The translations under genes were made by a program, and so were the position numbers. This document shows positions 25,285 to 34,243 of a DNA stretch of 64,000 nucleotides, piece after piece. Source of the stretch: an uncultured Dehalococcoidia bacterium (GTDB lineage: Bacteria > Chloroflexota > Dehalococcoidia > Lucifugimonadales > UBA3495); assembly GCA_958296385.1 (NCBI GenBank), contig OY282494.1, forward strand, positions 2,810,981 through 2,874,980, given 5' to 3'. Under the pieces are notes generated by a model, which had not been told where the DNA came from, ran no database searches, and saw only the letters and a list, made by a program, of their open reading frames with translations. Every line of letters starts with the position of its first letter. The first letter of the stretch is position 1.

Positions 25285-26118
25285 ATGACTTCCCCCGACG
25301 CCTACGCCCATCCCGAATACCTGACCGACCCCGATTGGGTTGCCGCCCATCTGGACGACCCCAACGTAGTCGTCCTCGACTGCAACAACAACGACGCCTG
25401 GCAGCGCGGCCACATCCCCGGCGCCGTAATAGTTCCCGACAACTGGGCCAAAGACCCCGACACCGGCCGCCGCCACGTAATGACCCCGGCCCAGTTCAAG
25501 GCCATGGCCGAGGGCATGGGCATCGGCGACGCTACCACCGTCGTCACCTACGACCACGCCCAGGGCCTCACGTCGGCGCGGATGTGGTGGGTGTTCAACT
25601 ACTACGGCCACCGCAGCGTTATGGTGCTCAACGGCGGCTGGCGGCGCTGGGTTGCCGCCGGCCAAACCGTAAGTTTCGACCGCCCCAAGCCCGCCGCCGC
25701 CGTAACTTTCACCCCCCAGGCCGACGCGTCCTACATCGTCACCGGCGATGCGCTCAAGGCCGCCTGCACCCTGGACAACGTAGTAGTGTGGGACGTCCGC
25801 AGCGACGCCGAGTGGGACGGCACGGCGCAGAACTACCCCAATCAACGCCCCGGACACGTCCCCGGCGCCGCCCACCTGGAATGGTTCCATCTGATGGACC
25901 GGCACACCCATATGTTCAAGCCCGCCGCCGAAATCCGCCGCATCCTCGCCGAACACGGCATCACCCCCGACAAAACCGCCTATTCCTATTGACAGGCCGG
26001 CATCCGTGCGGCGCACGGCAACTTCGTACTCCGCCTCGTCGGTTTCGAGAACGCCCGCAACTACGACGCCTCCATGGGCGAATGGGCCAACCGGGAGGAC
26101 ACGCCCCTAACGGTATAA
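25285..26118 (+). CDS. Two-domain rhodanese (thiosulfate sulfurtransferase) with in-frame UGA at the catalytic Cys
   Basis: Read through UGA, this is a 277-residue tandem rhodanese. The inactive N-domain contains WQRGHIPGAVIVPDNW and VVTYDHAQGLTSARMWW, with Asp in place of Cys. The C-domain contains VVWDVRSDAEWDGTAQNY and RPGHVPGAAHLEWFHLM. The active-site loop at codon 236 reads YSY-UGA-QAGIRAAHGNF, whereas family members have Cys at that exact position (CxxGxR). The frame then stays open for 41 normal codons (LRLVGFENARNYDASMGEWA) to a TAA at 26116-26118. UGA at the catalytic residue, flanked by conserved sequence, fits selenocysteine; a nonsense mutation is the alternative. If translation stops at UGA, the product has 235 residues and no catalytic residue. 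Confidence 0.75.
26004..26018 (+). promoter_or_regulatory. Candidate bacterial SECIS hairpin
   Basis: CCGTGC and GCACGG form a perfect 6-base-pair stem with the loop GGC starting 18 bases after the UGA at 25990-25992. As I recall the bacterial SECIS rules, the apical loop should lie about 16-37 bases after UGA and have a G in its first two positions; this hairpin meets both. GC-rich hairpins are common in this DNA, so on its own it is weak evidence. Confidence 0.4.
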
Positions 26119-26145
26119 GACTGCCCATCGGTGTGAGCGGATAAA

Positions 26146-26706
26146 TTGGCGCAAACGCGGCGGGTTTCAGTCCGGCGGGTCGTTGACGGCGATTCCGTCG
26201 AGGTCAGGTACTCCGGCCTGTTCAGCTTTCTCCGCCGCCCCTTCCCGGTGCGCCTGTATGCCATTGACGCCCCGGAACTGGCCCAGCCTTTCGGCGCAGA
26301 ATCCCGGGCCCAACTGGCCTCTCTGCTCGGCCGCGGCCGCATCCGCCTGGCCGTCGTCAACCGCGACCGCTACGGCCGGCAAGTCGGCCTGCTCTACCGC
26401 CGCCGCCGGGGACGCCAGGAACTAGTCAACCTGACAATGGTGCAATCCGGTATGGCCTACTGGTACCAACGCTACGGCGGCCGGGAACTCGGCTTCCCCG
26501 AAGCCCAGGCCCACGCCAAACGCCGCCGCCTCGGAGTCTGGCAAGGCGGCAACCAGCGCCAGCGCCCCTGGGATTACCGCGCCGACCAACGGCGCGGCCG
26601 CCGCCGGGGTTTCCCCCTGCGCCGCCTGCTCTGGTGGACGGCGGCGGTACTCGTGATAGCAGCGGCGGCCGCGTTCTACGCCTTTTGGAACGGCTGGCTG
26701 GAGTAG
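26146..26706 (+). CDS. Thermonuclease-like nuclease with C-terminal membrane anchor
   Basis: This encodes a 186-residue SNase-fold (PF00565) protein from a TTG start. Typical residues are visible: RRVVDGDSVEVRY, FPVRLYAIDAPELAQPFGAE with the catalytic Arg and Asp, VNRDRYGRQVGLLY with the second catalytic Arg, and VQSGMAYWYQRYG. Instead of an N-terminal signal peptide it has an Arg-rich linker and one transmembrane helix near the C-terminus (LLWWTAAVLVIAAAAAFYAF), so it is probably tethered to the membrane. It follows the rhodanese by 27 bases. Confidence 0.85.
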   Translation: MAQTRRVSVRRVVDGDSVEVRYSGLFSFLRRPFPVRLYAIDAPELAQPFGAESRAQLASLLGRGRIRLAVVNRDRYGRQVGLLYRRRRGRQELVNLTMVQSGMAYWYQRYGGRELGFPEAQAHAKRRRLGVWQGGNQRQRPWDYRADQRRGRRRGFPLRRLLWWTAAVLVIAAAAAFYAFWNGWLE

Positions 26707-26720
26707 CCGGCGCAGTACGT

Positions 26721-28943
26721 TCAGGGCGCAGTTTGCCGCAGCGGGCTGCTGGTCACCCGGCTTACCGACGTCACCCCCCGGATGCCCTCTATCCGGGAGA
26801 ATACCCGGTTCAATTCGGTAAGCCCGGTAATGTGTATCGTCAGTTCCATGCTAACGGTAGCGTCCGCGTTCTCCCGCGTCACCACCCACGCAATGTTGAT
26901 TTTGTCCTCCGACACCTTGGTAGTAACGTCCCGCAGCAGCCCTACCCGGTCGATGGCCTCGATGCGCAAGCGCACCGGGTAAAGCTCCTGCTTTTGCCCC
27001 CACGACACCGGCACCAGCCGCTCCTTTTCGTCCTCGTTCCGCACGTTGATACATTCGGCTTTATGGACGCTAACCCCCCGTGAGCGGGTAACAAACCCGA
27101 GGATGGCATCCCCTTGTATCGGACTGCAACAAGCCGCAATTCGCGTCAGCAAGTCGCCCACGCCCAGCACCGTGATACCCGACGACGGGCTGTCCAGCGG
27201 CACCTTGCCGGTCATGCGCGGCATCCAGTGGTCGTCTTCGGCGCCGCCTCGCAGCTGCGTCAGCCGGTGCGACAGTGCGGAGTCGCTCAGCTCGCCGGAG
27301 CCCAGCGCGGCCAGCAGGTCTTCCATCGTTTCGTACCGGCACAACGCCAGCACTTCCCGGTCGCCCAGCTTCAGCCCCATCCGGTGCATCTCCCGCCGCA
27401 GCAGCTCCCGCCCCCGCGTCACGTTGGCGCTGCGGGCCTGCCGGTTGAACCACGACCGAATCTTCTGCCGCGCGCTGTTCGTCGCCACGTACCCCCGCGA
27501 CGGATTCAGCCAGTCCGGGGACGGCCCCCGCCCCGTCTTGCCCGCCACCACCTCAACCGTATCTCCGTTCTGCAAAGGCGAGTCCAGCGACACCAGCCGT
27601 CCGTTGACCTTGGCCCCGGAGATGCGATGCCCCAAATCGGTGTGAATCTTGTAGGCAAAATCTATGGGCGTAGCCCCGGCCGCCAGCTCCATAATGTCGC
27701 CTTTCGGCGTGTACACAAAAACCTGGTCGTGGAACAAATCCTCCCGCACCGACTCCAGAAACTCGTTGGTGTCCGGCGTTTCCCGCTGCCATTCCAGCAG
27801 CTGCCGCAGCCAGGTCATCCGCTCCTCAAACCGCTCGCTGCTGCCGTTCGCCCCCGCCCGTTCCTTGTAGCGCCAGTGCGCCGCCACGCCGTACTCGGCG
27901 ATGCGGTGCATCTCCGCAGTCTTAATCTGCACCTCCAGCGGATGCCCGCCGTCGCAAATCACGGTGGTATGCAGCGACTGGTACAGGTTCTTTTTCGGCG
28001 TGGCGATATAGTCGTCAAACTGCCCGGGCATCGGGTTCCACATCCGGTGCGCAATCCCCAGCGCCTTGTAGCAGTCGGCAACGTCATCCACAATCACCCG
28101 CAGCGCGTACAGGTCATAAATATCGCCGAGTTCTTTCCCCTCAGCGGCATATTTCTCAATCTTGTTATGGATGGAGTAAATCCCCTTGGGCCGCCCGCTA
28201 ACCTCTGCGTTCAGCCCGTTGACGGCCAACTCGTCGCTCAGATGGACGGCTACCTGGGCAACGTAGGTTTCCCGCTCCGAACGCCGCACCGCCAGCATCC
28301 GCGACAGCTCCCGATACCGGGCCTCGTTCAGATGACGAAACGCCAAATCATCCAGCTGCCATTTCAACTCCCAGATGCCCAGCCGATGGGCCAGCGGCGA
28401 ATAAACGTCCAGAGTTTCCTGAGCGATGCGCCGTCGTTTGTCCTCCGGCAGCGCGTCCAGCGTCCGCATATTGTGCAGCCGGTCGGCCAGCTTAATCAGC
28501 ACCACGCGGATGTCCTCCGCCATTGACACCAGCATTTTGCGCAGGCTTTCGGCGTACAGATTCTCCACGTCGTTATCGGCGGCCAGCGGGTGCGGCCGAG
28601 GACGGTAATCAACCCTGGTCAGCTTGGTGACGCCGTCCACCAGACGGGCTACGTCTTTGCCAAAGCGCCGTTCCAGTTCGTCCAGCGTAACGCCGCAATC
28701 CTCAACGACGTCGTGCAGCAAAGCGGCGATGATGGTATCCGGGTCCAGGTGCAAGTCGGCCAGTATCACGGCGGCCGCCAGCGGATGGACGATGTACGGC
28801 TCCCCCGACAGCCGCCGCTGTCCGTCGTGGCTCCGGGCCGCAAACTCGTAAGCGTCCTGTATCTTGCCCAGCTGGCCCGGCTCGTCAACGTACTCCGACA
28901 CCCGGCCAATAAGATCGGTAGATTCGCTGGCAACGGCAACCAT
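26721..28943 (-). CDS. rel: Bifunctional (p)ppGpp synthetase/hydrolase, RelA/SpoT family
   Basis: This encodes a 740-residue stringent-response enzyme. ATG at 28943 was chosen because GGAGG lies six bases upstream. The HD hydrolase domain contains AARSHDGQRRLSGEPYIVHP and LLHDVVED. The synthetase domain contains DIYDLYALRVIVDDVADCY and YQSLHTTVICDGGHPLEVQI. The TGS domain spans about residues 395-460 (DQVFVYTPKGDIMELAAGAT), then the helical and conserved-cysteine regions (ACCSPIQGDAILGFVTRSRG), and a C-terminal ACT domain (RLRIEAIDRVGLLRDVTTKV). The HDxxED motif is intact, so hydrolase activity is expected. Confidence 0.95.
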   Translation of the reverse strand: MVAVASESTDLIGRVSEYVDEPGQLGKIQDAYEFAARSHDGQRRLSGEPYIVHPLAAAVILADLHLDPDTIIAALLHDVVEDCGVTLDELERRFGKDVARLVDGVTKLTRVDYRPRPHPLAADNDVENLYAESLRKMLVSMAEDIRVVLIKLADRLHNMRTLDALPEDKRRRIAQETLDVYSPLAHRLGIWELKWQLDDLAFRHLNEARYRELSRMLAVRRSERETYVAQVAVHLSDELAVNGLNAEVSGRPKGIYSIHNKIEKYAAEGKELGDIYDLYALRVIVDDVADCYKALGIAHRMWNPMPGQFDDYIATPKKNLYQSLHTTVICDGGHPLEVQIKTAEMHRIAEYGVAAHWRYKERAGANGSSERFEERMTWLRQLLEWQRETPDTNEFLESVREDLFHDQVFVYTPKGDIMELAAGATPIDFAYKIHTDLGHRISGAKVNGRLVSLDSPLQNGDTVEVVAGKTGRGPSPDWLNPSRGYVATNSARQKIRSWFNRQARSANVTRGRELLRREMHRMGLKLGDREVLALCRYETMEDLLAALGSGELSDSALSHRLTQLRGGAEDDHWMPRMTGKVPLDSPSSGITVLGVGDLLTRIAACCSPIQGDAILGFVTRSRGVSVHKAECINVRNEDEKERLVPVSWGQKQELYPVRLRIEAIDRVGLLRDVTTKVSEDKINIAWVVTRENADATVSMELTIHITGLTELNRVFSRIEGIRGVTSVSRVTSSPLRQTAP

Positions 28944-29202
28944 CGCCACCCTCCTGGCGCAGCCGCCCTACCCCTGGCGCGTGCGGCGCGGCTAACCTGT
29001 TCACTGATACCCTGTTGCAAGGATGATAACCACTAGCGCCAGCAATGTCTAGCGCACCCAACCCCAACCCTCGCCCCTTTCCACCCATCACAGACATCGC
29101 AACGCCATACAAAATCCTGCCGCCATACTGCTAGAATAGGACGGGTGGATTAGGATGGGCAATCAGGCTAACCCGACTTGGCGTTGCTAACGCCCGGAGA
29201 TT

Positions 29203-29784
29203 ATGAACGACCGCAGTTGGCTGCGTGAACTTGTTGAGGCTGCGCTGATTGGGGTGGCGGTTTTTGTCGCCATCCAGTTTGCGCTGGTCAACTTCCGCGT
29301 TGAGGGCTCCAGTATGCGCCCCACCCTGCTGCCTGGCCACTACCTGATGGTGGACAAGCTGGTGTACTTCCAGCTGGACACCGCCCGCGCGGGCCGCATC
29401 ATCCCCTTCTGGCAGCCCCGGGCCCCGGACCAAATCTACGTAATGCGCCCCCCGGCCCGCGGCGACGTCATCGTGTTTGACTACCCCGGAGACCCCCAGC
29501 GCCAGTTCGTCAAACGCATCATCGGCGAACCCGGCGATACCGTAGCCATCACCGACGGCGAAGTAAGCATCAACGGCGCCACCCTCCACGAACCCTACCT
29601 CGACGCCATCGGCCGCACCGATATGCACCCGATACGGCTGCAAACCGACGAGTACTTCGTCCTCGGCGACAACCGCACCGGCAGCCAGGATTCCCGGCAC
29701 TGGGGCCCGCTGGCCGCCGGCCACATCATCGGCAAAGTATGGGCAATCTACTGGCCCCAATCCGCCTGGGGCTTCCCGGAGTAA
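29203..29784 (+). CDS. lepB: Signal peptidase I
   Basis: This encodes a 193-residue membrane-anchored Ser/Lys protease that removes signal peptides from secreted proteins. It has an N-terminal TM helix (LIGVAVFVAIQFALVNFRVE), the catalytic serine in EGSSMRPTLLPG, the catalytic lysine in QRQFVKRIIGEPGDTV, and the conserved box FVLGDNRTGSQDSRHWGPL. CGGAG lies before the ATG. It is transcribed divergently from rel across about 260 bases that hold a TAGAAT -10-like element near 29133. Confidence 0.95.
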   Translation: MNDRSWLRELVEAALIGVAVFVAIQFALVNFRVEGSSMRPTLLPGHYLMVDKLVYFQLDTARAGRIIPFWQPRAPDQIYVMRPPARGDVIVFDYPGDPQRQFVKRIIGEPGDTVAITDGEVSINGATLHEPYLDAIGRTDMHPIRLQTDEYFVLGDNRTGSQDSRHWGPLAAGHIIGKVWAIYWPQSAWGFPE

Positions 29785-29800
29785 GCGGCAACCCCACAAT

Positions 29801-29830
29801 GTCATTCTGAGCGCAGCGAAGAATCTCGAT
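29801..29830. repeat. Dispersed short repeat (GTCATTCTGAGCGCAGCGAA type)
   Basis: The sequence GTCATTCTGAGCGCAGCGAA followed by GAATCTCGAT lies between lepB and the Rieske gene. A variant occurs at 41119-41146. Repeats of this wording are scattered in intergenic regions of many bacteria; their role is unclear. Confidence 0.5.
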
Positions 29831-29870
29831 GAGGTAGTGCAGACGGTTTGGCGCAAGCATCCGCAGCCGG

Positions 29871-30200
29871 CTAGTCATCCGCCGCGATAACCGGCCCCAC
29901 CATAACGTCGTCGCCGTCAACGCGGATTGCGAACTTGCGCAGAGCCTCCGTAGCCGGCGGGGTAACCGGCCTGCCGCTGGCAACGTCAAAGACGGCGCCG
30001 TGCAGCGGGCAAACAATCTCGCCCTCCTCCAGGTCGCCCTCCGACAGGTTGGCGTAGGCGTGGCTGCAAATGTCATCGCAGGCGTGCAGGTCGCCATCCA
30101 GGTTCACCAGCAAAACCTCATCCGCCCCCACCGTAACCGATACCATATCGCCGGGCGGGATGTCGCTGAGTGAGGCAACTTTCACAAATTCGTCGGCCAT
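29871..30200 (-). CDS. Rieske-type [2Fe-2S] ferredoxin
   Basis: This encodes a 109-residue soluble Rieske protein. The start at MADEFVKVASLSDIPPGDMV has AAGGAGC upstream. The cluster ligands are C-S-H (DDICSHAYANLSEGD) and C-P-L-H (EIVCPLHGAVFDV), giving CxH and CxxH. The end PVTPPATEALRKFAIRVDGD is typical of ferredoxin components of dioxygenases or NirD-like proteins. No oxygenase is adjacent, so its partner is unknown. Confidence 0.9.
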   Translation of the reverse strand: MADEFVKVASLSDIPPGDMVSVTVGADEVLLVNLDGDLHACDDICSHAYANLSEGDLEEGEIVCPLHGAVFDVASGRPVTPPATEALRKFAIRVDGDDVMVGPVIAADD

Positions 30201-30392
30201 TGGGGATGCTCCTTGATTGATGCCGGTTGGCAAGTTTCGCAGTCGGGCGTTTCCAGCGCCGGCATAACGCCGGCAATACATTATATGACAAAACAGCCAA
30301 AACGGAACTTGCCGATAACGGAACTTGCCAATAGATGGGGCTGACTGCGAAACGCTGAGCTATCCCGAAATGGCCGGCGTTCCCCCCGGTGT

Positions 30393-30398
30393 TATACT
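30393..30398 (+). promoter_or_regulatory. Extended -10 promoter of the dehydrogenase gene
   Basis: GGTGTTATACT (TGN plus TATACT) lies 36 bases upstream of the ATG at 30435. TGGAG provides the ribosome binding site. Confidence 0.5.
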
Positions 30399-30434
30399 CC
30401 CCGCAATCAACCTGCAATGGAGTGACTGTACAGT

Positions 30435-31388
30435 ATGGAAACGGTAGGATTTATCGGATTGGGCAACATGGGCGGCGGTATGTCCGCCAACATCCAGCGC
30501 GCCGGCTACCCCATGGTCGTCTATGACCTGCGCGAGGAAGCGGCCCTGCCCCTCCTGGAGGGCGGCGCCCGCCTCGCCAACACCCCCGCCGAAGTTGCCG
30601 CCGCCAGCGACGTAACTTTTACCTCTCTGCCCGGCCCCTACGAAGTTGAAACCGTATCGCTGGGCGCATCCGGCGTGCTGGAGGGCATCCGTCCCGGCGC
30701 GGTGTACATTGACTTGTCGTCCAGCCGCCCCACGCTAATCCGGGAGATTGAACCCCGATTCCGGGCCAAGGGCGCCCACGTCCTGGACGCCCCGGTAAGC
30801 GGCGGCAAGACCGGCGCGGCGTCCGGCAATCTGGCCGTGATGGTTGGCGGCGACCGGGAGATATTCGACCGCATCAAGCCCGTACTGGACGCCTTTGGCG
30901 ACAAGGTGTTTTACGCCGGCGAAATCGGCGCCGGCAGCGTGGCCAAGCTGGTGCACAACATGATTGGACACAGCGTCCGCCAGGCCATCGCCGAGGGCTT
31001 GACCCTGGGCGTCAAGGCCGGCGTTGACCCCGAACCCCTGTGGGAATGTGTGCGGCGCGGCGCGCTGGGCCGTATGTCATTCCTGCACGAGGGATTGGTA
31101 CGCACGATGTTCCAGGGCGAGTACGAGCCGGCCAGCTTTGCCCTCAATCTGGCCCACAAGGACATCTCCCTGGCCACCGAACTGGCCCGCGAGTACGACG
31201 TGCCGATGCCCATGTCCACCCTGGCGCAGCAAATCTCGCTAACGGCGATGAACCGGGGCTGGGGCAACGCCGACAGCAGCAGCACCGTGCGCCTGCAAGA
31301 GGAACAAGCCGGCGTAGAAGTCCGCGCCCCCCAAGTCGACCCCGACCGCGCCGCCCGCTTCATCACCACCCACCCCAACGCCGAGTAA
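30435..31388 (+). CDS. NAD(P)-dependent 3-hydroxyisobutyrate dehydrogenase-like oxidoreductase
   Basis: This encodes a 317-residue beta-hydroxyacid dehydrogenase. The nucleotide-binding motif is VGFIGLGNMGGGMSANIQRA at the N-terminus. The substrate-binding loop is LDAPVSGGKTGAASGNLAVM, and the catalytic lysine lies in GSVAKLVHNMIGHSVRQAIA. The C-terminal all-helical domain includes FALNLAHKDISLATELAREY. Family members act on 3-hydroxyisobutyrate, tartronate semialdehyde or related acids; the substrate is not fixed by these motifs. Confidence 0.9.
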   Translation: METVGFIGLGNMGGGMSANIQRAGYPMVVYDLREEAALPLLEGGARLANTPAEVAAASDVTFTSLPGPYEVETVSLGASGVLEGIRPGAVYIDLSSSRPTLIREIEPRFRAKGAHVLDAPVSGGKTGAASGNLAVMVGGDREIFDRIKPVLDAFGDKVFYAGEIGAGSVAKLVHNMIGHSVRQAIAEGLTLGVKAGVDPEPLWECVRRGALGRMSFLHEGLVRTMFQGEYEPASFALNLAHKDISLATELAREYDVPMPMSTLAQQISLTAMNRGWGNADSSSTVRLQEEQAGVEVRAPQVDPDRAARFITTHPNAE

Positions 31389-31405
31389 GCCCGCCGCCGC
31401 CGCAG

Positions 31406-32764
31406 TCAAAAAACCCGGCCCGCCCCCAAACGCAGCGCACCCGGCGGTATCAGCCCCGCCAGCGCTGCCGGGCTGTAAGAATCTGATTCATCGGATTGTT
31501 CCAGCCACGACAGCGCTTGCGCCGCCACGCTCGCCGGCAGCCCTTTCGCCTGCACCAGCGCCCGGAAATCGCCCAAGCCGCCGGGACGGATGAGATGCGT
31601 CAAGGCCGTTAGCCAAGCCCGGCTTGCGTCGGAACCGGCATCTAATCCGCCGCCGTCAAATCCGTCCGGCAAAAATTCGGGCAGCCCACCGGACGCGTCC
31701 GGCGCCAGCGTTTGCCAGCCGCCGGCCATACCCGATGCCGGCGGCCCCTTGCGGCGCAGCGTTTGCAGCCCCAACCGCTGCAACAGCCACCCCTGCGCAA
31801 CGTTGCCGACGGTAGTCAAACCGGCCCGTTCACCCGCCCGCTGCGCCGACGTGAAATCAACCTGCGCGGTAATATCCTGCCGCCCGGCATCCCACAGTGG
31901 CGCATCGGTTTGGACGTGATTACGATACGTCACCAGCGAACCATCCGGACGCTGTGCCGAATCGTAAAGGTCGGCGGCCGCCCGTCCGTAGTCAATAGTG
32001 ATAACAAACCCCGACGACAGCGCCCCAGCCACCGACTGCGCCCAATCATCGTACCGGATGCACAGCTCAGCAGTCTGCCCCTCAACCAGCGCAACGCCGG
32101 CCTCCGACAGCCGCCCGGCCAGCGCCGGCGTTGACGGCTCCCCCGCCCGCTCCACCAGAGCGCCCTCATAGCCATCGGCAACATCCGGCGCAATGTCCAC
32201 GTACAACTCCCGCAAACGCCCACCCTCCATCCGCACCCGGTGCACCGGCAAAGCATCCAGCAATTCGTTAGATATGACACATCCAACACCCGCCCGCACC
32301 GGCAAACGCAAAGCATCCCCAGTAACCCGCCGCACATTGCCCAAACCCGACTCCCACCCCGCGCCGCGCCGGACGTCAACGGCAACATACCGGACAGCCC
32401 TGGCAAACCCATCGGGCAAGTAAGCGGCGGCGGCCAGAATATCCCGGCACAGCAGCCCGTCCCCCGCGCCGGGTTCAACCACCACAAACGGCACGGGCCG
32501 CCCCAGCAGCGCCCAGCAGCGAAACAAAGCCACCGCCAGCAGCGCGCCAAAAGCCGGATGCACCTGCGGACTGGTGTAGTAATCGTCCAGCGGCGAATAG
32601 TCGGCCCGCGTGTAATAACCGCCGGAGCCGTACAGGGCCAGGCCCATATACTCCGCAAAAGTAACCGGCCCACGCCGCGCAATCCGCCGCCGAATAACCC
32701 GCTCCGCCAGCGTAGGCGCTAACGGCGGGCCAGCGGTATTCATCCGAGCATCCCGCCCTGCCAT
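31406..32764 (-). CDS. MidA/NDUFAF7-like SAM-dependent methyltransferase
   Basis: This encodes a protein of up to 452 residues, PF02636 family. A second in-frame ATG at 32743 (MNTAGPPLAP) is equally plausible. Typical features are GPVTFAEYMGLALYGSGGYY near the N-terminus, the SAM motif FVVVEPGAGDGLLCRDILAA, SNELLDALPVHRVRMEGGRL and FVITIDYGR. The mitochondrial homologue methylates an arginine of complex I. The bacterial role is not established. Confidence 0.85.
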   Translation of the reverse strand: MAGRDARMNTAGPPLAPTLAERVIRRRIARRGPVTFAEYMGLALYGSGGYYTRADYSPLDDYYTSPQVHPAFGALLAVALFRCWALLGRPVPFVVVEPGAGDGLLCRDILAAAAYLPDGFARAVRYVAVDVRRGAGWESGLGNVRRVTGDALRLPVRAGVGCVISNELLDALPVHRVRMEGGRLRELYVDIAPDVADGYEGALVERAGEPSTPALAGRLSEAGVALVEGQTAELCIRYDDWAQSVAGALSSGFVITIDYGRAAADLYDSAQRPDGSLVTYRNHVQTDAPLWDAGRQDITAQVDFTSAQRAGERAGLTTVGNVAQGWLLQRLGLQTLRRKGPPASGMAGGWQTLAPDASGGLPEFLPDGFDGGGLDAGSDASRAWLTALTHLIRPGGLGDFRALVQAKGLPASVAAQALSWLEQSDESDSYSPAALAGLIPPGALRLGAGRVF

Positions 32765-32798
32765 ACCGAGAGGATACGCCGTTCAGAGGATACGCCGT

Positions 32799-33155
32799 TC
32801 AGCGGTACAGCGGCTTAAAGAAGCTGTGCAGAAAGTTGTTGCGGTGCGCCCACGAGTGCGCCCGTTTCAGCACGGCGTCGGGTATGGTCTCGGCCCGGCG
32901 ATGCGTGATGCGGAGGGTTTCGTGGTCCGACAACTCCGGCGGGGCGTCGGCAGTGTACAGCAGTTCGCACTCGGCGGCCTCGGCGTAAAGCTTAAGGCTG
33001 TCAAAACCCTTAACCCGACGGCCCGGCGTCTGATAGACGTAAAACTCGGTGCTGCCCACCAGCTCGTCAAAGTGGTCGTTGCCGTTGCCCCGGCCGCCCC
33101 CCTGCCGCAGCCGGTCACGCCCAATGCCGTAGTTGCTCAACCGCCGGTTCTGCAT
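32799..33155 (-). CDS. Hypothetical protein
   Basis: This encodes a 118-residue basic protein with the start MQNRRLSNYGIGRDRLRQGG behind CCGGAGG. The middle reads VGSTEFYVYQTPGRRVKGFD, and the end HRNNFLHSFFKPLYR. There is no signal peptide, TM helix or motif I recognise. It is tucked between the MidA-like and SMP-30 genes on the same strand and ends 34 bases before the MidA-like start. The composition and ribosome binding site support it being real. Confidence 0.65.
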   Translation of the reverse strand: MQNRRLSNYGIGRDRLRQGGGRGNGNDHFDELVGSTEFYVYQTPGRRVKGFDSLKLYAEAAECELLYTADAPPELSDHETLRITHRRAETIPDAVLKRAHSWAHRNNFLHSFFKPLYR

Positions 33156-33220
33156 CGCAATATGCCTCCGGTTACCGTTCCCATCAGGCCCGGTTCCCGC
33201 CCCGTTTATGGCCGTCCCCT

Positions 33221-34132
33221 TTATGGGTAGATAGCCCAGCCCACCCGGTCGGTTTTGGCGTGGAAAAAGTGGCCGTCGGTGGACGTAACGAACACCTCGG
33301 TAAGGTCGGCGCCGCCAAAGCAGACGTTGGTCGGACGCGTGGCCGCCACCGGATGCGTTTCCAGCACCCGGCCGGTTGGGGAGAACACGTACAGCATCGG
33401 CCCCGGGCCGGCGGTAGGCCAGCCGGCGGTGGCGATGATATTCCCGTCAGCGTCCAGGCACATCCCGTCAATCCCCCGATGCACCTGGCTGGCATCCCGC
33501 CCGAAAGTATGCAGCGTAGTGTAATCGCCCAGCGTGCCGTCGCCCGTGATGGGATAAGCCCGCAACTCCCGGTCAATGTCAATGCGGTCGCTGTTACTTT
33601 CCGCAACATAAAGCGTGCTGCCGTCCGGCGATACCAGAATGCCGTTGGGCATGGTGGTGTCGGTAGTAGAGCGCACTGTGCGATAAGACCCGTCATCCTG
33701 CGGCACGGCGCACAGCACGGAGCGATGGTCCAGCTGCTCAACCTCGTCCGGATCGATATTGCCGGCGTTCCACGGATTGGTGAACCAGATGCGTCCGTTG
33801 GCGTCGATGGCCAGGTCGTTGGGCGTATTCAGCGGCGCCCCGTCCAGATTATCAGCCACCGTCACCATACTGCCGTCGGGGTCAAACCGGACGATGGCCC
33901 GCCCGTTCTGGCAGCAGCCAAACAGCCGCCCCTGTGCGTCAAAAGCCAGCCCGTTGGTGCGGTTGGTATTCTCCCGATAAACGGAAAACTCGCCCGACTT
34001 GGGGTTATAGCCGTAAATGCGGCTGGCGTGAATGTGCGTGAACAGCAGCAGCTCCCCATTCCAGGCGGGGCCCTCGGTGATACCGCCGGGCGGGTCATCA
34101 AATCGGTTCATCAAACTGAAACGCCAACTCAT
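33221..34132 (-). CDS. SMP-30/gluconolactonase-family protein
   Basis: This encodes a 303-residue six-bladed beta-propeller lactonase (PF08450). Metal and structural motifs: GGITEGPAWNGELLLFTHIH with the metal-binding glutamate, NRTNGLAFDAQGRLFGCCQN, APLNTPNDLAIDANGRIWFT with the N-D-L pair, TTMPNGILVSPDGSTLYVAE, and GIDGMCLDADGNIIATAGWP with the catalytic aspartate region. GAGGAG precedes the ATG. It likely hydrolyses a sugar lactone. Confidence 0.9.
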   Translation of the reverse strand: MSWRFSLMNRFDDPPGGITEGPAWNGELLLFTHIHASRIYGYNPKSGEFSVYRENTNRTNGLAFDAQGRLFGCCQNGRAIVRFDPDGSMVTVADNLDGAPLNTPNDLAIDANGRIWFTNPWNAGNIDPDEVEQLDHRSVLCAVPQDDGSYRTVRSTTDTTMPNGILVSPDGSTLYVAESNSDRIDIDRELRAYPITGDGTLGDYTTLHTFGRDASQVHRGIDGMCLDADGNIIATAGWPTAGPGPMLYVFSPTGRVLETHPVAATRPTNVCFGGADLTEVFVTSTDGHFFHAKTDRVGWAIYP

Positions 34133-34243
34133 AACGACAATCTCCTCAAAATGCCAAAGTCAACTGCGCAACTCCGGATATTACCCGGCGGATTGTAACA
34201 GGCCCGCCGCAACCCGACAAACCGGGCCGGCTGTCGGCCCGTC

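Noticed and set aside
26131-26146. GTGTGAGCGGATAAATT resembles half of the lac operator
   Set aside because: It is a 12-13 base match with no symmetric other half and no LacI homologue nearby. It also sits in the short rhodanese-nuclease gap, so it is probably coincidence.
31406-32764. Alternative reading of the MidA-like gene as a pseudogene
   Set aside because: The frame is intact, length is normal and SAM-binding motifs are present.
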